NCBI RefSeq assembly: GCF_001942625.1
Contig: NZ_MLCL01000011.1
Location: forward strand, 122,833-186,832
Length of the DNA stretch: 64,000 bases
Reading direction: 5' to 3'
Source of the DNA: Mycobacterium syngnathidarum
GTDB lineage: Bacteria > Actinomycetota > Actinomycetes > Mycobacteriales > Mycobacteriaceae
Both the position numbers and the translations under genes were made by a program. Position 1 is the stretch's first letter. The number at the start of each line of letters is the position of its first letter. Shown in pieces: positions 38,252 through 47,657 of this stretch. Below the pieces are notes generated by a model that saw nothing but the letters and a program-made list of their open reading frames with translations, was not told the DNA's origin and ran no database searches.

Positions 38252-41200
38252 TCAGTCGATGAAGGCCCGGGCCTGTTCGGCCAACCGGTCCCGCAACGCC
38301 GCAGCGGCCTGGCGGTAGCCGCGCGCCACCTCCGGACGTCCCAGCGCGTCGGCGGCGGCGGCCAGCGCCTCGTCCACCGGGCCCACCATCAGCCCGTCGA
38401 CGCCGAGCCCGGCGATCCGGCCGGAGTACGCACCCAGATCGGCTGCCCGCGCCCGGGCCTCGTCGAGGTCGCCGAGTGCCACCGCCGCGTTGACGCGCAG
38501 CACGGTGAACGGCAGCCAGAAATACGCTCGCTCGATCGGTTGGCGGGCCTGCCACAGTTCCCGAGCTTCAGCGTCACGACCGCGTGCGATCAGCGCCAGC
38601 ACCGCGGCGTCCAGCGCGGCGACCGACACCTCCCGGTAGAAGAACACCAGTTCGTCGGCCAGCAGGCCCAGATCTCCGAGACAGAACTCACCCGTCACGC
38701 GTCCGACCATCGCCAGCTTGGCCCCGTTCGCGGCACCGTTCTCCACCATGCGCGCGGCCAGGTCGGTGTAGGCGCTCACCGCGTCGTCCAAGCGTCCCGC
38801 CAGCAGGTGCATCCGGGCCCGGAACAGCCCGAGCACGCCGAGAAGGTGCACGAGTTGCCCGGTGCCGGCGCGGGCCACCGCGATGTCCACGTGTCGTTTC
38901 GCCGTCGCCAGATCGCAGCGGTGACCGGCCGCCAGTGACAGCAGCCAGTGCGCCACCGCTTGATAGTCGGCCTGCTCGGTGGCCTCCGCGGTCCGCAGCA
39001 GTTCAGCTGCGGTCGAATCCCGTTCGGCGTCGAGGTCGGGTCCCAACGCGCAGTAGGCACGGACGTTCAGCGCAGTGCACAGCAGCCGGCCCGACGCTGC
39101 CGGGTCCGCGGCGTAGGCCTGCCGCGCCAGCTCCAGCAGTTCGGTGCTGGCGGCCAGCGCCCCGTCCGGGTCGGTGCCCTCCAGTTCCACGTACAGCGCC
39201 TTGAGCAGCCGGATCCGGTCGGCCACCGCGAGTTCGGTGGGCTGTCCGCTTCCCCCGGCCAGCACCCGGCGCAGCAGCCCGATCATGTGGGTGTCGGATT
39301 CGTCGTATTCGCGGTCCCGCCACACCAACGGGGTGTCCCAGGCGGTGAGCACCCGGACGATCAGGTCGTCGCGCGACTTCCCGGTCAGCAGTTGCAGCGC
39401 GGCCTTCATCTCGATGCGCGCCGCGACCGCGTCGCCGGACTGCGCGAGCGCGGAGATCAGCCCGCACCGGGCGTCGATCTCGCGCTCGAGGCCGTCGGCC
39501 AAGGGCGCCAACCGCCGACCGCCCACCAGCTCGAGCATCTGCACGGCGGCCCGCCACTGCCGGGCGGCTTCGGTGTACGCGCCGACCGAATCCGCCTCGC
39601 GCGCCGCCTCGGTGGCGAAAGCGGCAGCGGTCAACGAGGTTTCGGCTGTCGCGGCGGCAACGGCGTGGTTCGCCAGGGCAGCCGGATCGACCGACCTCGC
39701 CGGTGCGCGCAGCAGTTCCAACGCGGCCGCGTGCAATCGGGTCCGGCGCAGCTTCGAGGTGTCCTCGTAGAGGGTGTCGCGGACCAGTGCGTGGGCGAAC
39801 CGTAACCGGCCGGGTTCGGGCTCGTCGAGCAGGCCCAGCAGGACGGCGGGCTCCAGCGCGTCGAGCAGGTCGTCGGGGTCGATGCGGCCGAGTTCGGAGA
39901 GCAGGTCGACGTCGATGTCGCGGCCCAGCACGGCGGCCTGGCGCAGTGCGGTGACGGTCGGCCCCGGAAGTCGGGCCAGCCTGCGCCGCAACACATCTCG
40001 CACCCCGACGGGCACCGAGGCCCACACCGCATCGGTCCCTTCGGCGGCCATCAGCCGGGCCAGTTCCCGGATGAACAGCGGGTTGCCGCCCGTCCGCTCG
40101 CGCAGCAACCGCAGCGCCTCGCCACTGGCGGCGGCCAGCCCGCAATCGGCGGCCAGCGCCGCGGTGGCCGCCGCATCCAGCCCACCCAGCATCAGGTGTG
40201 CCGCGGTGTGCACCGTCAGCGCCGCCCGGGCCACTTCCAGCTCGCCGCGGTCCTCCGAGGGCCGATAGGTACCGATGACCAGCACCCGAAGGTCCTTGAT
40301 CCGGTCGGCCACCAGTCGCAGCAGCTCCAACGTCAGCCCGTCGGTCCGGTGCAGGTCGTCGAGCACAACGGCCAGCGGTTGCTGCGCGGCGACCGCGCTC
40401 AGCACGTCGGCCACCGCATGCCCGAGCCAGAACGTGCCGGGCTCGACCACGGCGCCGTCGTGCAGCAACGGAGCCAGCGTCTGCCGGTCGTCCAGTGAGC
40501 CGGCGGGGTCGACGAGTTCTCGCAACACCTCGGTCCACGCCCACCCGGCCGGCGCGCCGTGCACCTCTGGACAACGGCCGAGCACCGTCCGCCAGCCCGC
40601 CGCGCGCAACCGGCTCGTCGCGGCGGCCGCCAGCGTGGTCTTGCCCGAGCCCGCTTCGCCTGCGATCCACAGCACCGAGCTACCGCCGGCGGCGACCGCG
40701 CTTGCGGCCGAGTCGATCTCGGCGAGTTCCTCGGCCCGGCCATAGGCGCCGGCCTCGATGCGGTCGGGAGGTGCCATCTCCGGTATCGCCGGCTGCGGGA
40801 GCGTCCGTGACGGCTCCAGGTGGTCGGCCTGACACAAGATGTCGCGTTCGAGATCGCGCAGCGCGCGGCCGGGTTCCAGCCCCAGCTCATCCACCAGGTG
40901 GTCCCGGGTGCGCCGCAACACCTCCAGGGCATCGGTCTGACGTCCGGTCCGGTACAAGGCGGTGGCCAGCACCGCGGCGGCGCCCTCGCGACCGGGGTGC
41001 TCGCGGACGTGGCGCTCCAGCGCGGCGACGACGGTGCCGTACCGGCCGAGTTCCACCTGGGCACCGGCCTGCGCCTCCACCGCCGAGAGCCGCAGTTCGG
41101 TCAGCCTGGCCACCTCCGGTGCGGCCCACAACGCGTCGCCCGCGCCGGCGAACGGATCACCCGACCAACCGGCCAGCGCCAGTTCGAGCCCCCGGACCCG

Positions 41201-41584
41201 CTGCTGTGGATCCGATTCTTCATATGCCGCAGTGACCCTGGCTTCGAACTGCCAGGCGTCGACCGCATCGACCGGCAGTCGCAGGCAATATCCGGGCGCG
41301 GCGCTGACCAGGATGCGGGCCGGGGCCCGCCGCGGCCGGTCCGGCTCCAGCCCGCGCCGCAGATGCGACACATAGACCTGCAGCGCCGACAACGCCTTGG
41401 GTGGCGGCTCCCCCTCCCAGAGGTCGTCGATGAGCCGATCGACCGACACCGTGTGGCCGTGTGCGACCACCAACCGCGCCAGCAGCGCCCGCTGCAGCCG
41501 GGCGCCGAGATCCACCGGATCGTCGCCGACCCAGGCCTGTACCGGGCCGAGCACTTTCACCCGCACCGGGCTGTCCGCAGTCAT
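38252..41584 (-). CDS. SARP/BTAD-type transcriptional activator with AAA ATPase domain
   Basis: The 1110-residue regulator has an OmpR-like winged helix (about 5-100, with QVYVSHLRRGLEP as recognition end), a bacterial transcriptional activation domain (about 107-252), an NB-ARC/AAA-type ATPase with Walker A GEAGSGKTT (309-317) and a Walker B-like LAVVLDDLHRTD, and a long helical TPR-like C-terminal region. This is the AfsR-like architecture. In streptomycetes such proteins switch on secondary metabolism; in mycobacteria EmbR is a smaller relative. No biosynthetic cluster lies alongside, so targets are unknown. It is convergent with the hemerythrin gene and 16 bp downstream of serS, possibly co-transcribed with it. 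Confidence 0.85.
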   Translation of the reverse strand: MTADSPVRVKVLGPVQAWVGDDPVDLGARLQRALLARLVVAHGHTVSVDRLIDDLWEGEPPPKALSALQVYVSHLRRGLEPDRPRRAPARILVSAAPGYCLRLPVDAVDAWQFEARVTAAYEESDPQQRVRGLELALAGWSGDPFAGAGDALWAAPEVARLTELRLSAVEAQAGAQVELGRYGTVVAALERHVREHPGREGAAAVLATALYRTGRQTDALEVLRRTRDHLVDELGLEPGRALRDLERDILCQADHLEPSRTLPQPAIPEMAPPDRIEAGAYGRAEELAEIDSAASAVAAGGSSVLWIAGEAGSGKTTLAAAATSRLRAAGWRTVLGRCPEVHGAPAGWAWTEVLRELVDPAGSLDDRQTLAPLLHDGAVVEPGTFWLGHAVADVLSAVAAQQPLAVVLDDLHRTDGLTLELLRLVADRIKDLRVLVIGTYRPSEDRGELEVARAALTVHTAAHLMLGGLDAAATAALAADCGLAAASGEALRLLRERTGGNPLFIRELARLMAAEGTDAVWASVPVGVRDVLRRRLARLPGPTVTALRQAAVLGRDIDVDLLSELGRIDPDDLLDALEPAVLLGLLDEPEPGRLRFAHALVRDTLYEDTSKLRRTRLHAAALELLRAPARSVDPAALANHAVAAATAETSLTAAAFATEAAREADSVGAYTEAARQWRAAVQMLELVGGRRLAPLADGLEREIDARCGLISALAQSGDAVAARIEMKAALQLLTGKSRDDLIVRVLTAWDTPLVWRDREYDESDTHMIGLLRRVLAGGSGQPTELAVADRIRLLKALYVELEGTDPDGALAASTELLELARQAYAADPAASGRLLCTALNVRAYCALGPDLDAERDSTAAELLRTAEATEQADYQAVAHWLLSLAAGHRCDLATAKRHVDIAVARAGTGQLVHLLGVLGLFRARMHLLAGRLDDAVSAYTDLAARMVENGAANGAKLAMVGRVTGEFCLGDLGLLADELVFFYREVSVAALDAAVLALIARGRDAEARELWQARQPIERAYFWLPFTVLRVNAAVALGDLDEARARAADLGAYSGRIAGLGVDGLMVGPVDEALAAAADALGRPEVARGYRQAAAALRDRLAEQARAFID

Positions 41585-41600
41585 GGCCGCGGTGTGGTGC

Positions 41601-42857
41601 TTACCGGGGTTCCAGCACCGGGGTGCCGACGAACGGCACCAGCGCGTCGGGGATGCGGACGCTGCCGTCGGGTTGCTGGTGGTTCTCCAGGATCGCCACC
41701 AGCCAGCGGGTGGTACCGAGCGTGCCGTTGAGGGTCGCGGCGATCTGCGGCTTGCCGTTCTCGTCGCGGTAGCGCGTGGCCAAACGCCTGGCCTGGAACG
41801 TCGTGCAGTTCGAGGTGGAGGTGAGTTCCCGGTAGGTCTGCTGGGTGGGGACCCACGCCTCGCAGTCGTACTTGCGCGCCGCCGAGGAGCCGAGATCTCC
41901 TGCGGCGACGTCGATCACGCGGTAGGGCACCTCGATGGCCGCCAGCATCTGGCGCTGCCAGCCCAGGAGCTTCTGGTGCTCGGCCTCGGCGTCTTCGGGC
42001 TTGCAGTAGACGAAGCCCTCGACCTTGTCGAACTGATGCACCCGGATGATGCCGCGGGTGTCCTTGCCGTAGCTGCCCGCCTCGCGCCGGAAGCACGACG
42101 ACCAGCCGGCGTACCGCTTGGGTCCTGCGGACAGGTCGAGGATCTCGCCCGAGTGGTAGCCCGCCAGCGGCACCTCCGAGGTGCCGACCAGGTACAGGTC
42201 GTCGGCCTCGAGGCGGTAGATCTCGTCGGCGTGGGCGCCGAGGAATCCGGTGCCCGCCATGACTTCTGGGCGCACCAGCACCGGCGGGATCATCAGCGTG
42301 AACCCGTTCTGCACCGCCACCTGGGTGGCCAGCTGCAACAGGCCCAGTTGCAGCAGCGCACCGTGGCCGGTGAGGAAGTAGAACCGCGAACCCGACACCT
42401 TGGCGCCGCGTTCCATGTCGATCAGCCCGAGCGCCTCGCCCAGCTCGAGGTGGTCTTTCGGGTTGTCGATGGCCCGGGGTTCACCGACTGTGTCGAGCAC
42501 CACGAAGTCGTCCTCGCCGCCGGCCGGCACCCCGTCGATGATCACGTTGCCGATCGCCATGTGGGCAGCCGTGAAGGCGCTCTCGGCCTCGGCCTGTGCG
42601 GCCTCTGCGGCCTTGACCTGCTCGGCCAGGTCCTTGGCCTGTTGCAGCAGCGCCGGCCGCTCCTCAGGTGTCGCCTTGCCCACCAGCTTGCTGGCCGCCT
42701 TCTGCTCGGCGCGCAGGTTGTCGGCCGCCGAGATCGCGGCCCGCCGCGCCGTATCGGCCTGCAACAGCGCGTCGACGCGCGCCGGGTCTTCTCCGCGAGC
42801 CCGTTGCGATGCACGGACGGTGTCGGGACTGTCGCGCAGCAGCTTGAGGTCGATCAC
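41601..42857 (-). CDS. serS: Seryl-tRNA synthetase
   Basis: This is a class II aminoacyl-tRNA synthetase that charges tRNA-Ser, with 418 residues as expected. The start ([18 protein letters not shown]) leads into the tRNA-binding coiled coil (about 30-105). The core has motif 2 ([17 protein letters not shown]) and motif 3 ([20 protein letters not shown]). The GTG at 42857 is the standard SerS N-terminus; longer in-frame starts reach into the region before the divergent membrane-protein gene. It is upstream of the SARP regulator. Confidence 0.95.
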   Translation of the reverse strand: MIDLKLLRDSPDTVRASQRARGEDPARVDALLQADTARRAAISAADNLRAEQKAASKLVGKATPEERPALLQQAKDLAEQVKAAEAAQAEAESAFTAAHMAIGNVIIDGVPAGGEDDFVVLDTVGEPRAIDNPKDHLELGEALGLIDMERGAKVSGSRFYFLTGHGALLQLGLLQLATQVAVQNGFTLMIPPVLVRPEVMAGTGFLGAHADEIYRLEADDLYLVGTSEVPLAGYHSGEILDLSAGPKRYAGWSSCFRREAGSYGKDTRGIIRVHQFDKVEGFVYCKPEDAEAEHQKLLGWQRQMLAAIEVPYRVIDVAAGDLGSSAARKYDCEAWVPTQQTYRELTSTSNCTTFQARRLATRYRDENGKPQIAATLNGTLGTTRWLVAILENHQQPDGSVRIPDALVPFVGTPVLEPR

Positions 42858-43024
42858 GGGCGCAACCCTACTTTTTGAAGTGCGGCGACGTACATCTGAG
42901 GTGGTCGGTCGAGATGTATCCGAGCGACGCCGTCCACCTGGCCCCGACCGCCGGGCACAACCACGCAACATTACAACCGCATCAGTTGTCACAGGTGCTG
43001 ACACGCCTGTCACAATGGGGGGCA

Positions 43025-44437
43025 ATGTTGGAACCATCCGAGCACCCCGAGAACCCCGACGGTGGGGTCCTGCTCGCCGAACCGCCGCCGGACGAACATC
43101 CTGCGCGGGACCGGTGGTGGCAGAGTCTGGCAGCCGCGTCGACACGACGCGCGCTGCTGTTGACCGCGCTCGGCGCCTTGCTCATCGCGGGGCTGATCAC
43201 CGCGTTGCCCCGTAGCGAGGGGTCTAACTCCGGCGGAACCATCGCGTTGGGTCCGCGTGGCAACGACACGTTCAATCACGTCAAGCGCGGCGACTGCCTG
43301 AACTGGCCCGGCCGCAACCCGGACGCCGCGCACATCGTCGACTGCAAGGACAACCACCGTTTCGAGGTGGCCCAATCGGTGGACATGCGCACATTCCCGG
43401 GCAGTGAATACGCTCCCGGCGCGCCGCCACCGTCGGTGGACCGGATCAAGCAGATCAGCCAGGAGCAGTGCACTCCGTCGGTGCGCAGTTACCTGGGCCC
43501 GAAGTACGACCCGAACGGCAAGTACACGATCGGCCTGCTGTGGTCCGGCGAGAAGGCCTGGAAGCAGTCCGGTGAGCGCCGCATGTTGTGCGGCCTGCAG
43601 TTGCTCGGCCCTGGTGACAGCCAGTTGGAGTCCGCGGGCAAGGTGTCCGAAGTCGATCAATCGAAGGTGTGGGCCGCGGGCACCTGCCTCGGCATCGACG
43701 CCGCCACCAATCAGCCCACCGATGTCCCGGTCGATTGCGCGGCACCGCACGCGATGGAGGTCACCGGCGCGGTGAACCTCGGCGAGAAGTTTCCCGGCGG
43801 GCTGCCGTCAGAGGGCGACCAGGACAACTTCATCAAGAACACCTGCACTGAGCAGACCGATGCCTACCTGGCCCCGGTTCAGTTGCGCACCACCACGTTG
43901 GCCTTGAGTTACAGCACCATCTCGCTGCCGAGCTGGTCGGCAGGCAGCCGTCAGGTGTCGTGCAGCATCGGTGCCACTTTGGGCAACGGCGGCTGGTCGA
44001 CATTGGTCAACAGCGCCAAGGGGCCGTTGATGATCAACGGGCAGCCCCCGGTCGCACCGCCCGACATCCCGGAGGAGCGGCTCAACATGGAGCCCATCCC
44101 GATGCCGGATGTCGATGAGCCGTCGTCGTCCTCTTCGAGCTCGGGTTCGTCCGGCTCCTCGGGCTCGTCAGGTTCGAGTTCGTCGGGCTCGTCAGGTTCG
44201 AGTTCGTCGTCGGGGTCCTCCAGCTCCTCTGGTTCGTCGAGCTCATCAGACTCGTCGGGCTCGTCGTCGAGCGGCCAGCACATGCCACAGGCCGCGACCA
44301 CGGCGGCACCGCCGCCCGAACAGGCCCCGGCGCCGGCTCCGGCCCCCGAGCAGGCTCCGCCACCGGTTCCCGACGGCGGACCACCGCCTCCCGGGCCGCC
44401 GCCGGGCGAGCCGGTGCCCGTACCACCGGGGCCGTAA
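43025..44437 (+). CDS. Septum-formation-family membrane protein with Ser-rich tail (Rv3835-like)
   Basis: The 470-residue protein has a short cytoplasmic N-terminus, one membrane helix (about 45-62), and an extracytoplasmic region with two similar Cys-containing halves (RGDCLNWPG...[13 protein letters not shown] and AGTCLGIDA...[13 protein letters not shown]). These match the septum formation (DUF4190-linked) domain pattern. A pure Ser/Gly tract (about 365-420) and a Pro-rich end follow. ATG at 43025 follows a G-run; upstream in-frame codons are unlikely to be used. It is divergent from serS. A role at the division site is inferred from the family name only. Confidence 0.8.
   Translation: MLEPSEHPENPDGGVLLAEPPPDEHPARDRWWQSLAAASTRRALLLTALGALLIAGLITALPRSEGSNSGGTIALGPRGNDTFNHVKRGDCLNWPGRNPDAAHIVDCKDNHRFEVAQSVDMRTFPGSEYAPGAPPPSVDRIKQISQEQCTPSVRSYLGPKYDPNGKYTIGLLWSGEKAWKQSGERRMLCGLQLLGPGDSQLESAGKVSEVDQSKVWAAGTCLGIDAATNQPTDVPVDCAAPHAMEVTGAVNLGEKFPGGLPSEGDQDNFIKNTCTEQTDAYLAPVQLRTTTLALSYSTISLPSWSAGSRQVSCSIGATLGNGGWSTLVNSAKGPLMINGQPPVAPPDIPEERLNMEPIPMPDVDEPSSSSSSSGSSGSSGSSGSSSSGSSGSSSSSGSSSSSGSSSSSDSSGSSSSGQHMPQAATTAAPPPEQAPAPAPAPEQAPPPVPDGGPPPPGPPPGEPVPVPPGP
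44116..44275 (+). repeat. Ser/Gly low-complexity tract
   Basis: Imperfect TCG/TCC/GGC/TCT repeats encode about 50 almost unbroken Ser and Gly residues in the Rv3835-like protein. The copy number is likely to vary between strains. Confidence 0.8.
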
Positions 44438-44440
44438 CCC

Positions 44441-44791
44441 GTGCCGGTGCGGATGAGCTCGCAGCGGTTCGACGAGTTGGTATCCGACGCCCTCGACCTG
44501 ATCCCGCCGCGATTGGCTGCCGCGATCGACAACGTCGTGATCCTGGTCGAGGATCGTGATCCCGACGAGCCCGAGATCCTCGGCCTGTACCGGGGAGTCG
44601 CGCTGACCGAGCGGGATTCCTGGTACGCCGGGTCGTTGCCGGACACCATCACGATCTACCGCGAGGCCCTACTCGATTTCTGTGACAGCGAGGCCGCCGT
44701 GGTCGACGAGGTGGCGATCACGGTGATCCACGAGATCGCGCACCATTTCGGGATCGACGACGAGCGGCTCCACGAATTGGGTTGGGGCTAG
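44441..44791 (+). CDS. Minimal zinc metallopeptidase (Rv3836-like)
   Basis: This short protein (116 residues from GTG 44441, or 112 from ATG 44453) carries the zinc-binding motif HEIAHHFGID (HExxH plus downstream Asp) near its C-terminus, typical of the small 'metallopeptidase family' (zincin-like, DUF1025). The ATG at 44453 starts a cleaner N-terminus (MSSQRFDELV). It follows the Rv3835-like gene by 3 bp and is probably co-transcribed. Substrate unknown. Confidence 0.8.
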   Translation: MPVRMSSQRFDELVSDALDLIPPRLAAAIDNVVILVEDRDPDEPEILGLYRGVALTERDSWYAGSLPDTITIYREALLDFCDSEAAVVDEVAITVIHEIAHHFGIDDERLHELGWG

Positions 44792-44850
44792 GGCCCGACA
44801 GACCCGCGCGGCAACCACGTTTTGTCGGCCCGCAGTGCTATCAACGGGCT

Positions 44851-45048
44851 ATGACCATCCAGTGCCGGGAGTGCGCAGCCGGTCTGGAGCATTGCCACGG
44901 CACCGTGATACATCATGTCCGGTACCGCATGGAGTGCACCGACCCCGGCTGCACCACACCGGAAATAGCGCATACCTTCAGCATCGACTGTGAGGCGGTG
45001 GGCTGTACGTGTGCCGACGAGAGCGTGCTCTCGATCCGGCACGCCTAG
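44851..45048 (+). CDS. Small Cys/His-rich protein
   Basis: The 65-residue protein has paired cysteines and histidines (CRECAAGLEHCHG, CTDPGCT, CEAVGCTC), suggesting one or two structural zinc or iron sites. Seven or eight Cys in 65 residues is far above background, and the frame is intact, so it is probably real. It follows the metallopeptidase gene at 59 bp in the same direction. Its stop overlaps that of the convergent phosphatase gene within CTAG. No function known. Confidence 0.7.
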   Translation: MTIQCRECAAGLEHCHGTVIHHVRYRMECTDPGCTTPEIAHTFSIDCEAVGCTCADESVLSIRHA

Positions 45049-45734
45049 CCCATCGGGTCTGTTTCGGACGTCACCGCATCCGCGACGGGGGTGGCGTCGG
45101 GCTCCGGATAGAACGGCGGTGTCACCGACGCCCACTGCACACAGCTCCAGCGCCCGTCGGTGACCGGCGCCAGCACAATCGATTCGGTGTTGGCCAGATG
45201 ATGGTCGAGGGCGAAGGTGCCGTCGACGCCGGCCAGCACCGCGGCCACCAATCGGATCGCCGCGCCGTGGCTCACCAGCACGATGTCGCTCTTGAAGTCG
45301 TGGTCGTCGAGATAGCGCAGCCGCAGTTCGGTCAGTACGGGCACGTACCTGCCGAGGACGGCCTCGGCGCTCTCACCGCCCGGCATCGGCACATCCAGTT
45401 CACCGCGATGCCAGCGTTCGTAGATCCGGTTGAACTCGGCAACCGCGCCGTCGTCGCTGCGGTCTTCCAGCTCACCGACCTGAACTTCGTGGACGCCTTC
45501 GAATTCGAATGGCACCAGGCCGGTTTCGGTACCGATCCCGGCAGCTGTCTGCGCTGCCCGTCGCGCCACCGAGTGAGCCAGGATCGACGGACGCTGACCG
45601 AGTGTTCCGGCGAACCGGCGCGCCTGGTCGTGACCGAGGTCGGTCAATTCGGCACCGGGCGGGCGGGTGTCCAGACGCCGTGCCACGTTGCCGTGGGACT
45701 GGCCGTGACGGACGAGTATCAGCCGTCCGCTCAT
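45045..45734 (-). CDS. Histidine phosphatase family protein (phosphoglycerate mutase-like)
   Basis: The 229-residue protein begins with the catalytic RHG motif (LILVRHGQSHGN, His about 10) and has the second His in VLVSHGAAIR. These are the hallmarks of the cofactor-dependent phosphoglycerate mutase/acid phosphatase branch. Its M. tuberculosis counterpart, Rv3837c, is also downstream of pheA. The 4-bp overlap with pheA indicates coupling. The true substrate may be a small phosphoester rather than phosphoglycerate. Confidence 0.88.
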   Translation of the reverse strand: MSGRLILVRHGQSHGNVARRLDTRPPGAELTDLGHDQARRFAGTLGQRPSILAHSVARRAAQTAAGIGTETGLVPFEFEGVHEVQVGELEDRSDDGAVAEFNRIYERWHRGELDVPMPGGESAEAVLGRYVPVLTELRLRYLDDHDFKSDIVLVSHGAAIRLVAAVLAGVDGTFALDHHLANTESIVLAPVTDGRWSCVQWASVTPPFYPEPDATPVADAVTSETDPMG

Positions 45735-46675
45735 GAGCCCCCCGTCCCGTCACGCAAACCCGTCAACCAACGTGTGGCCTCGTCCAGACGCGGCGGGGGC
45801 GCGCCCGCGCTCGCTCCGGTCGGCCAAGAACCCAGATATCGCACATCGGTACAACGTCGATGCAGCGCTTTGAGTGCCTCGGCCACCGAATCGTCATCGA
45901 TGTGCCCCACGCAGTCGAGGAAGAACATGTATGTGCCCAGCCCGGTTCTGGTGGGGCGGCTTTCGATCCGGGTGAGGTCGATGTCGCGGATCGAGAATTC
46001 CGTCATCGCGGTGACCAGCGCGCCCGGGGTGTTGTCCAGGCGCAGCACCACCGAGGTGCGGTCGGCGCCGGTGGCCGGCGGCGGCACGCCGGGCAGGCCG
46101 ACGAGGACGAACCGGGTTCGGGCGTTGGCCTCGTCGACGACGTCGGCCGCCAGGGTGTCGAGTCCGTAGCGCTCGGCGGCCAGCCGCGTGCTCACCCCGG
46201 CATCGGCGTGGCCATCGGCGACCTCCTGGGCGGCCGCGGCGTTGGAGGTGGCCGGCACGATCGCGGCGCCGGGCAGGTTGGCGGCCAGCCATTGACGCAC
46301 CTGGGCAAGCGCGACCGGGAAGGCGGCCACCGTCTGCACTGGCCCGCTGTGCCCGGCCCGGGTGACGATGGCGAACGCCACGTCGAGGATCAGCTCGGCG
46401 TAGATCTGCAGTGGCTTGCCGACGGCCAGGCTGTCCAGGGTGGGCAGCACCGAGCCCTCGATCGAATTCTCGATCGGCACACACGCGTAATCGGCCCTGC
46501 CGTCCCGGACCGCTGCCAGCGCACCCGGGGTGCTGTCGGTCAGTACCGCGGTGAAGCCGGCCTTCGCATCATTGGCCGCCGCCTGCACGCCGGGCACCAT
46601 TTCCCGCGTCACCATCTGCAATAACGCCACTTCAGTGAAGGTTCCCTCGGGTCCGAGGTAGGCGATGCGCGGCAC
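45731..46675 (-). CDS. pheA: Prephenate dehydratase PheA
   Basis: PheA converts prephenate to phenylpyruvate in phenylalanine biosynthesis. The 314-residue protein has the dehydratase bilobe (GPEGTFTEVALLQM, VPIENSIEGSV with the conserved Ser-Ile-Glu, and TRFVLVG) and a C-terminal ACT domain (LVTAMTEFSIRDIDLTRIESRP) that binds phenylalanine for feedback control. It overlaps the phosphatase gene downstream by 4 bp. The order matches Rv3838c-Rv3837c. Confidence 0.95.
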   Translation of the reverse strand: MPRIAYLGPEGTFTEVALLQMVTREMVPGVQAAANDAKAGFTAVLTDSTPGALAAVRDGRADYACVPIENSIEGSVLPTLDSLAVGKPLQIYAELILDVAFAIVTRAGHSGPVQTVAAFPVALAQVRQWLAANLPGAAIVPATSNAAAAQEVADGHADAGVSTRLAAERYGLDTLAADVVDEANARTRFVLVGLPGVPPPATGADRTSVVLRLDNTPGALVTAMTEFSIRDIDLTRIESRPTRTGLGTYMFFLDCVGHIDDDSVAEALKALHRRCTDVRYLGSWPTGASAGAPPPRLDEATRWLTGLRDGTGGS

Positions 46676-46767
46676 ATCCCAACCCTATCGGGTCGAGGCT
46701 GCGCGATCGGTTGATGACGCTGCCACCGGTGTTTCACGGGAGGCCTTGCCGGTATCGCCGGCCACAG

Positions 46768-46786
46768 TTAAGTTAGGCTTACCTCA
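46768..46786 (+). promoter_or_regulatory. IdeR iron box
   Basis: TTAAGTTAGGCTTACCTCA matches the mycobacterial IdeR consensus TTAGGTTAGGCTAACCTAA at 16 of 19 positions. It covers the TAGGCT that could serve as the -10 box of the downstream gene, so iron-loaded IdeR would repress it. The orthologous M. tuberculosis gene Rv3839 is in the iron/IdeR regulon. Confidence 0.8.
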
Positions 46787-46816
46787 CCTCATTACCTCAC
46801 CCACGAAGGCGGCGAG

Positions 46817-47611
46817 ATGGCCATTGCGACACCGACGACAGCCGAGCGGATCCGCAGCGCATGCGCACGAGGCGGCGGAGCGATGGTCGCGGTCGAAGGC
46901 ATCGAACCGGTCGCCTCACCCGTCCATCACCTGCTCGACGACGGCTCCTTCGCGATCACCGTCCCCGAGACCAGCCCGCTGGCCGGCATGGCGATGTCGG
47001 CAGGCTCGGCCGGCGTCCAGGCCGTCCTGGAGATGACCGACTATGCCCCGCTGCCGCTACGCGAACCGGTGCGTTCCCTGGTGTGGATCCGTGGCCGCCT
47101 CCAGTATGTACCGTCCGCAGAGGTCGCGGCCATGCTGGATCTGGTCGCAACCGAGAACCCGAACCCGGCTCTGCTGCAGGTGAATTCCAGCGCCGCCGCG
47201 GACGGGGAGAACGACGACGACAACTACACACTGATGCGCCTGGAGATCGAGTCCGTGGTGGTGGCCGATTCCACCGGCGCCGAAGCGGTGGGCCTGGGCG
47301 CGCTGTTGCAGGCCCGCCCCGATCCGTTCTGCGCGATGGAATCCGGATGGCTGCAGCACATGGAGTCCTCACACCGCGATGTGGTGGAGCGCCTGGCCAC
47401 CCGGCTGCCGATGACGCTGCGCCAGGGCCGGGTCCGGCCGCTGGGCCTGGACCGGTACGGCGTGCAGCTGCGGGTGGAAAACGAACACGGCGACCATGAC
47501 GTGCGGTTGCCGTTCCCGAAGCCGGTCGACGACGTCACCGGGCTGAGCCAGGCCATCCGCGTGCTGATGGGCTGCCCGTTCCTCAACGGTCTGCGGGCGC
47601 GCCGAATCTGA
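46817..47611 (+). CDS. DUF2470 domain protein, iron-regulated (Rv3839-like)
   Basis: The 264-residue protein has a split-barrel-like N-terminal half and a DUF2470 C-terminal half (SSHRDVVERLATRLP, VRPLGLDRYGVQLRV, VLMGCPF). DUF2470 is linked to HugZ-type haem-utilisation proteins, so a role in haem or iron handling is plausible. An IdeR box 31 bp upstream supports induction under iron starvation. Start ATG 46817 follows GGCGGCGAG. The bfrB ferritin gene lies 2.2 kb downstream, so iron acquisition and storage genes are near each other. Confidence 0.8.
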   Translation: MAIATPTTAERIRSACARGGGAMVAVEGIEPVASPVHHLLDDGSFAITVPETSPLAGMAMSAGSAGVQAVLEMTDYAPLPLREPVRSLVWIRGRLQYVPSAEVAAMLDLVATENPNPALLQVNSSAAADGENDDDNYTLMRLEIESVVVADSTGAEAVGLGALLQARPDPFCAMESGWLQHMESSHRDVVERLATRLPMTLRQGRVRPLGLDRYGVQLRVENEHGDHDVRLPFPKPVDDVTGLSQAIRVLMGCPFLNGLRARRI

Positions 47612-47644
47612 CCCGCACCATCGGCCCCGAGGCTGCGGCGCCGC

Positions 47645-47650
47645 TACCGT
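47645..47650 (+). promoter_or_regulatory. Predicted -10 box for the CPBP protease gene (leaderless)
   Basis: TACCGT fits TAnnnT and ends 7 nt before the GTG at 47658. No ribosome-binding site is evident. Confidence 0.35.
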
Positions 47651-47657
47651 TGCTCCG

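Noticed and set aside
42858..43145. N-terminal extension of serS
   Set aside because: SerS begins at VIDLKLL in the family; the extension overlaps the divergent gene's leader.
44116..44275. CRISPR-like or tandem DNA repeat
   Set aside because: Units are very short, in frame and coding for Ser/Gly; no unique spacers and no cas genes.
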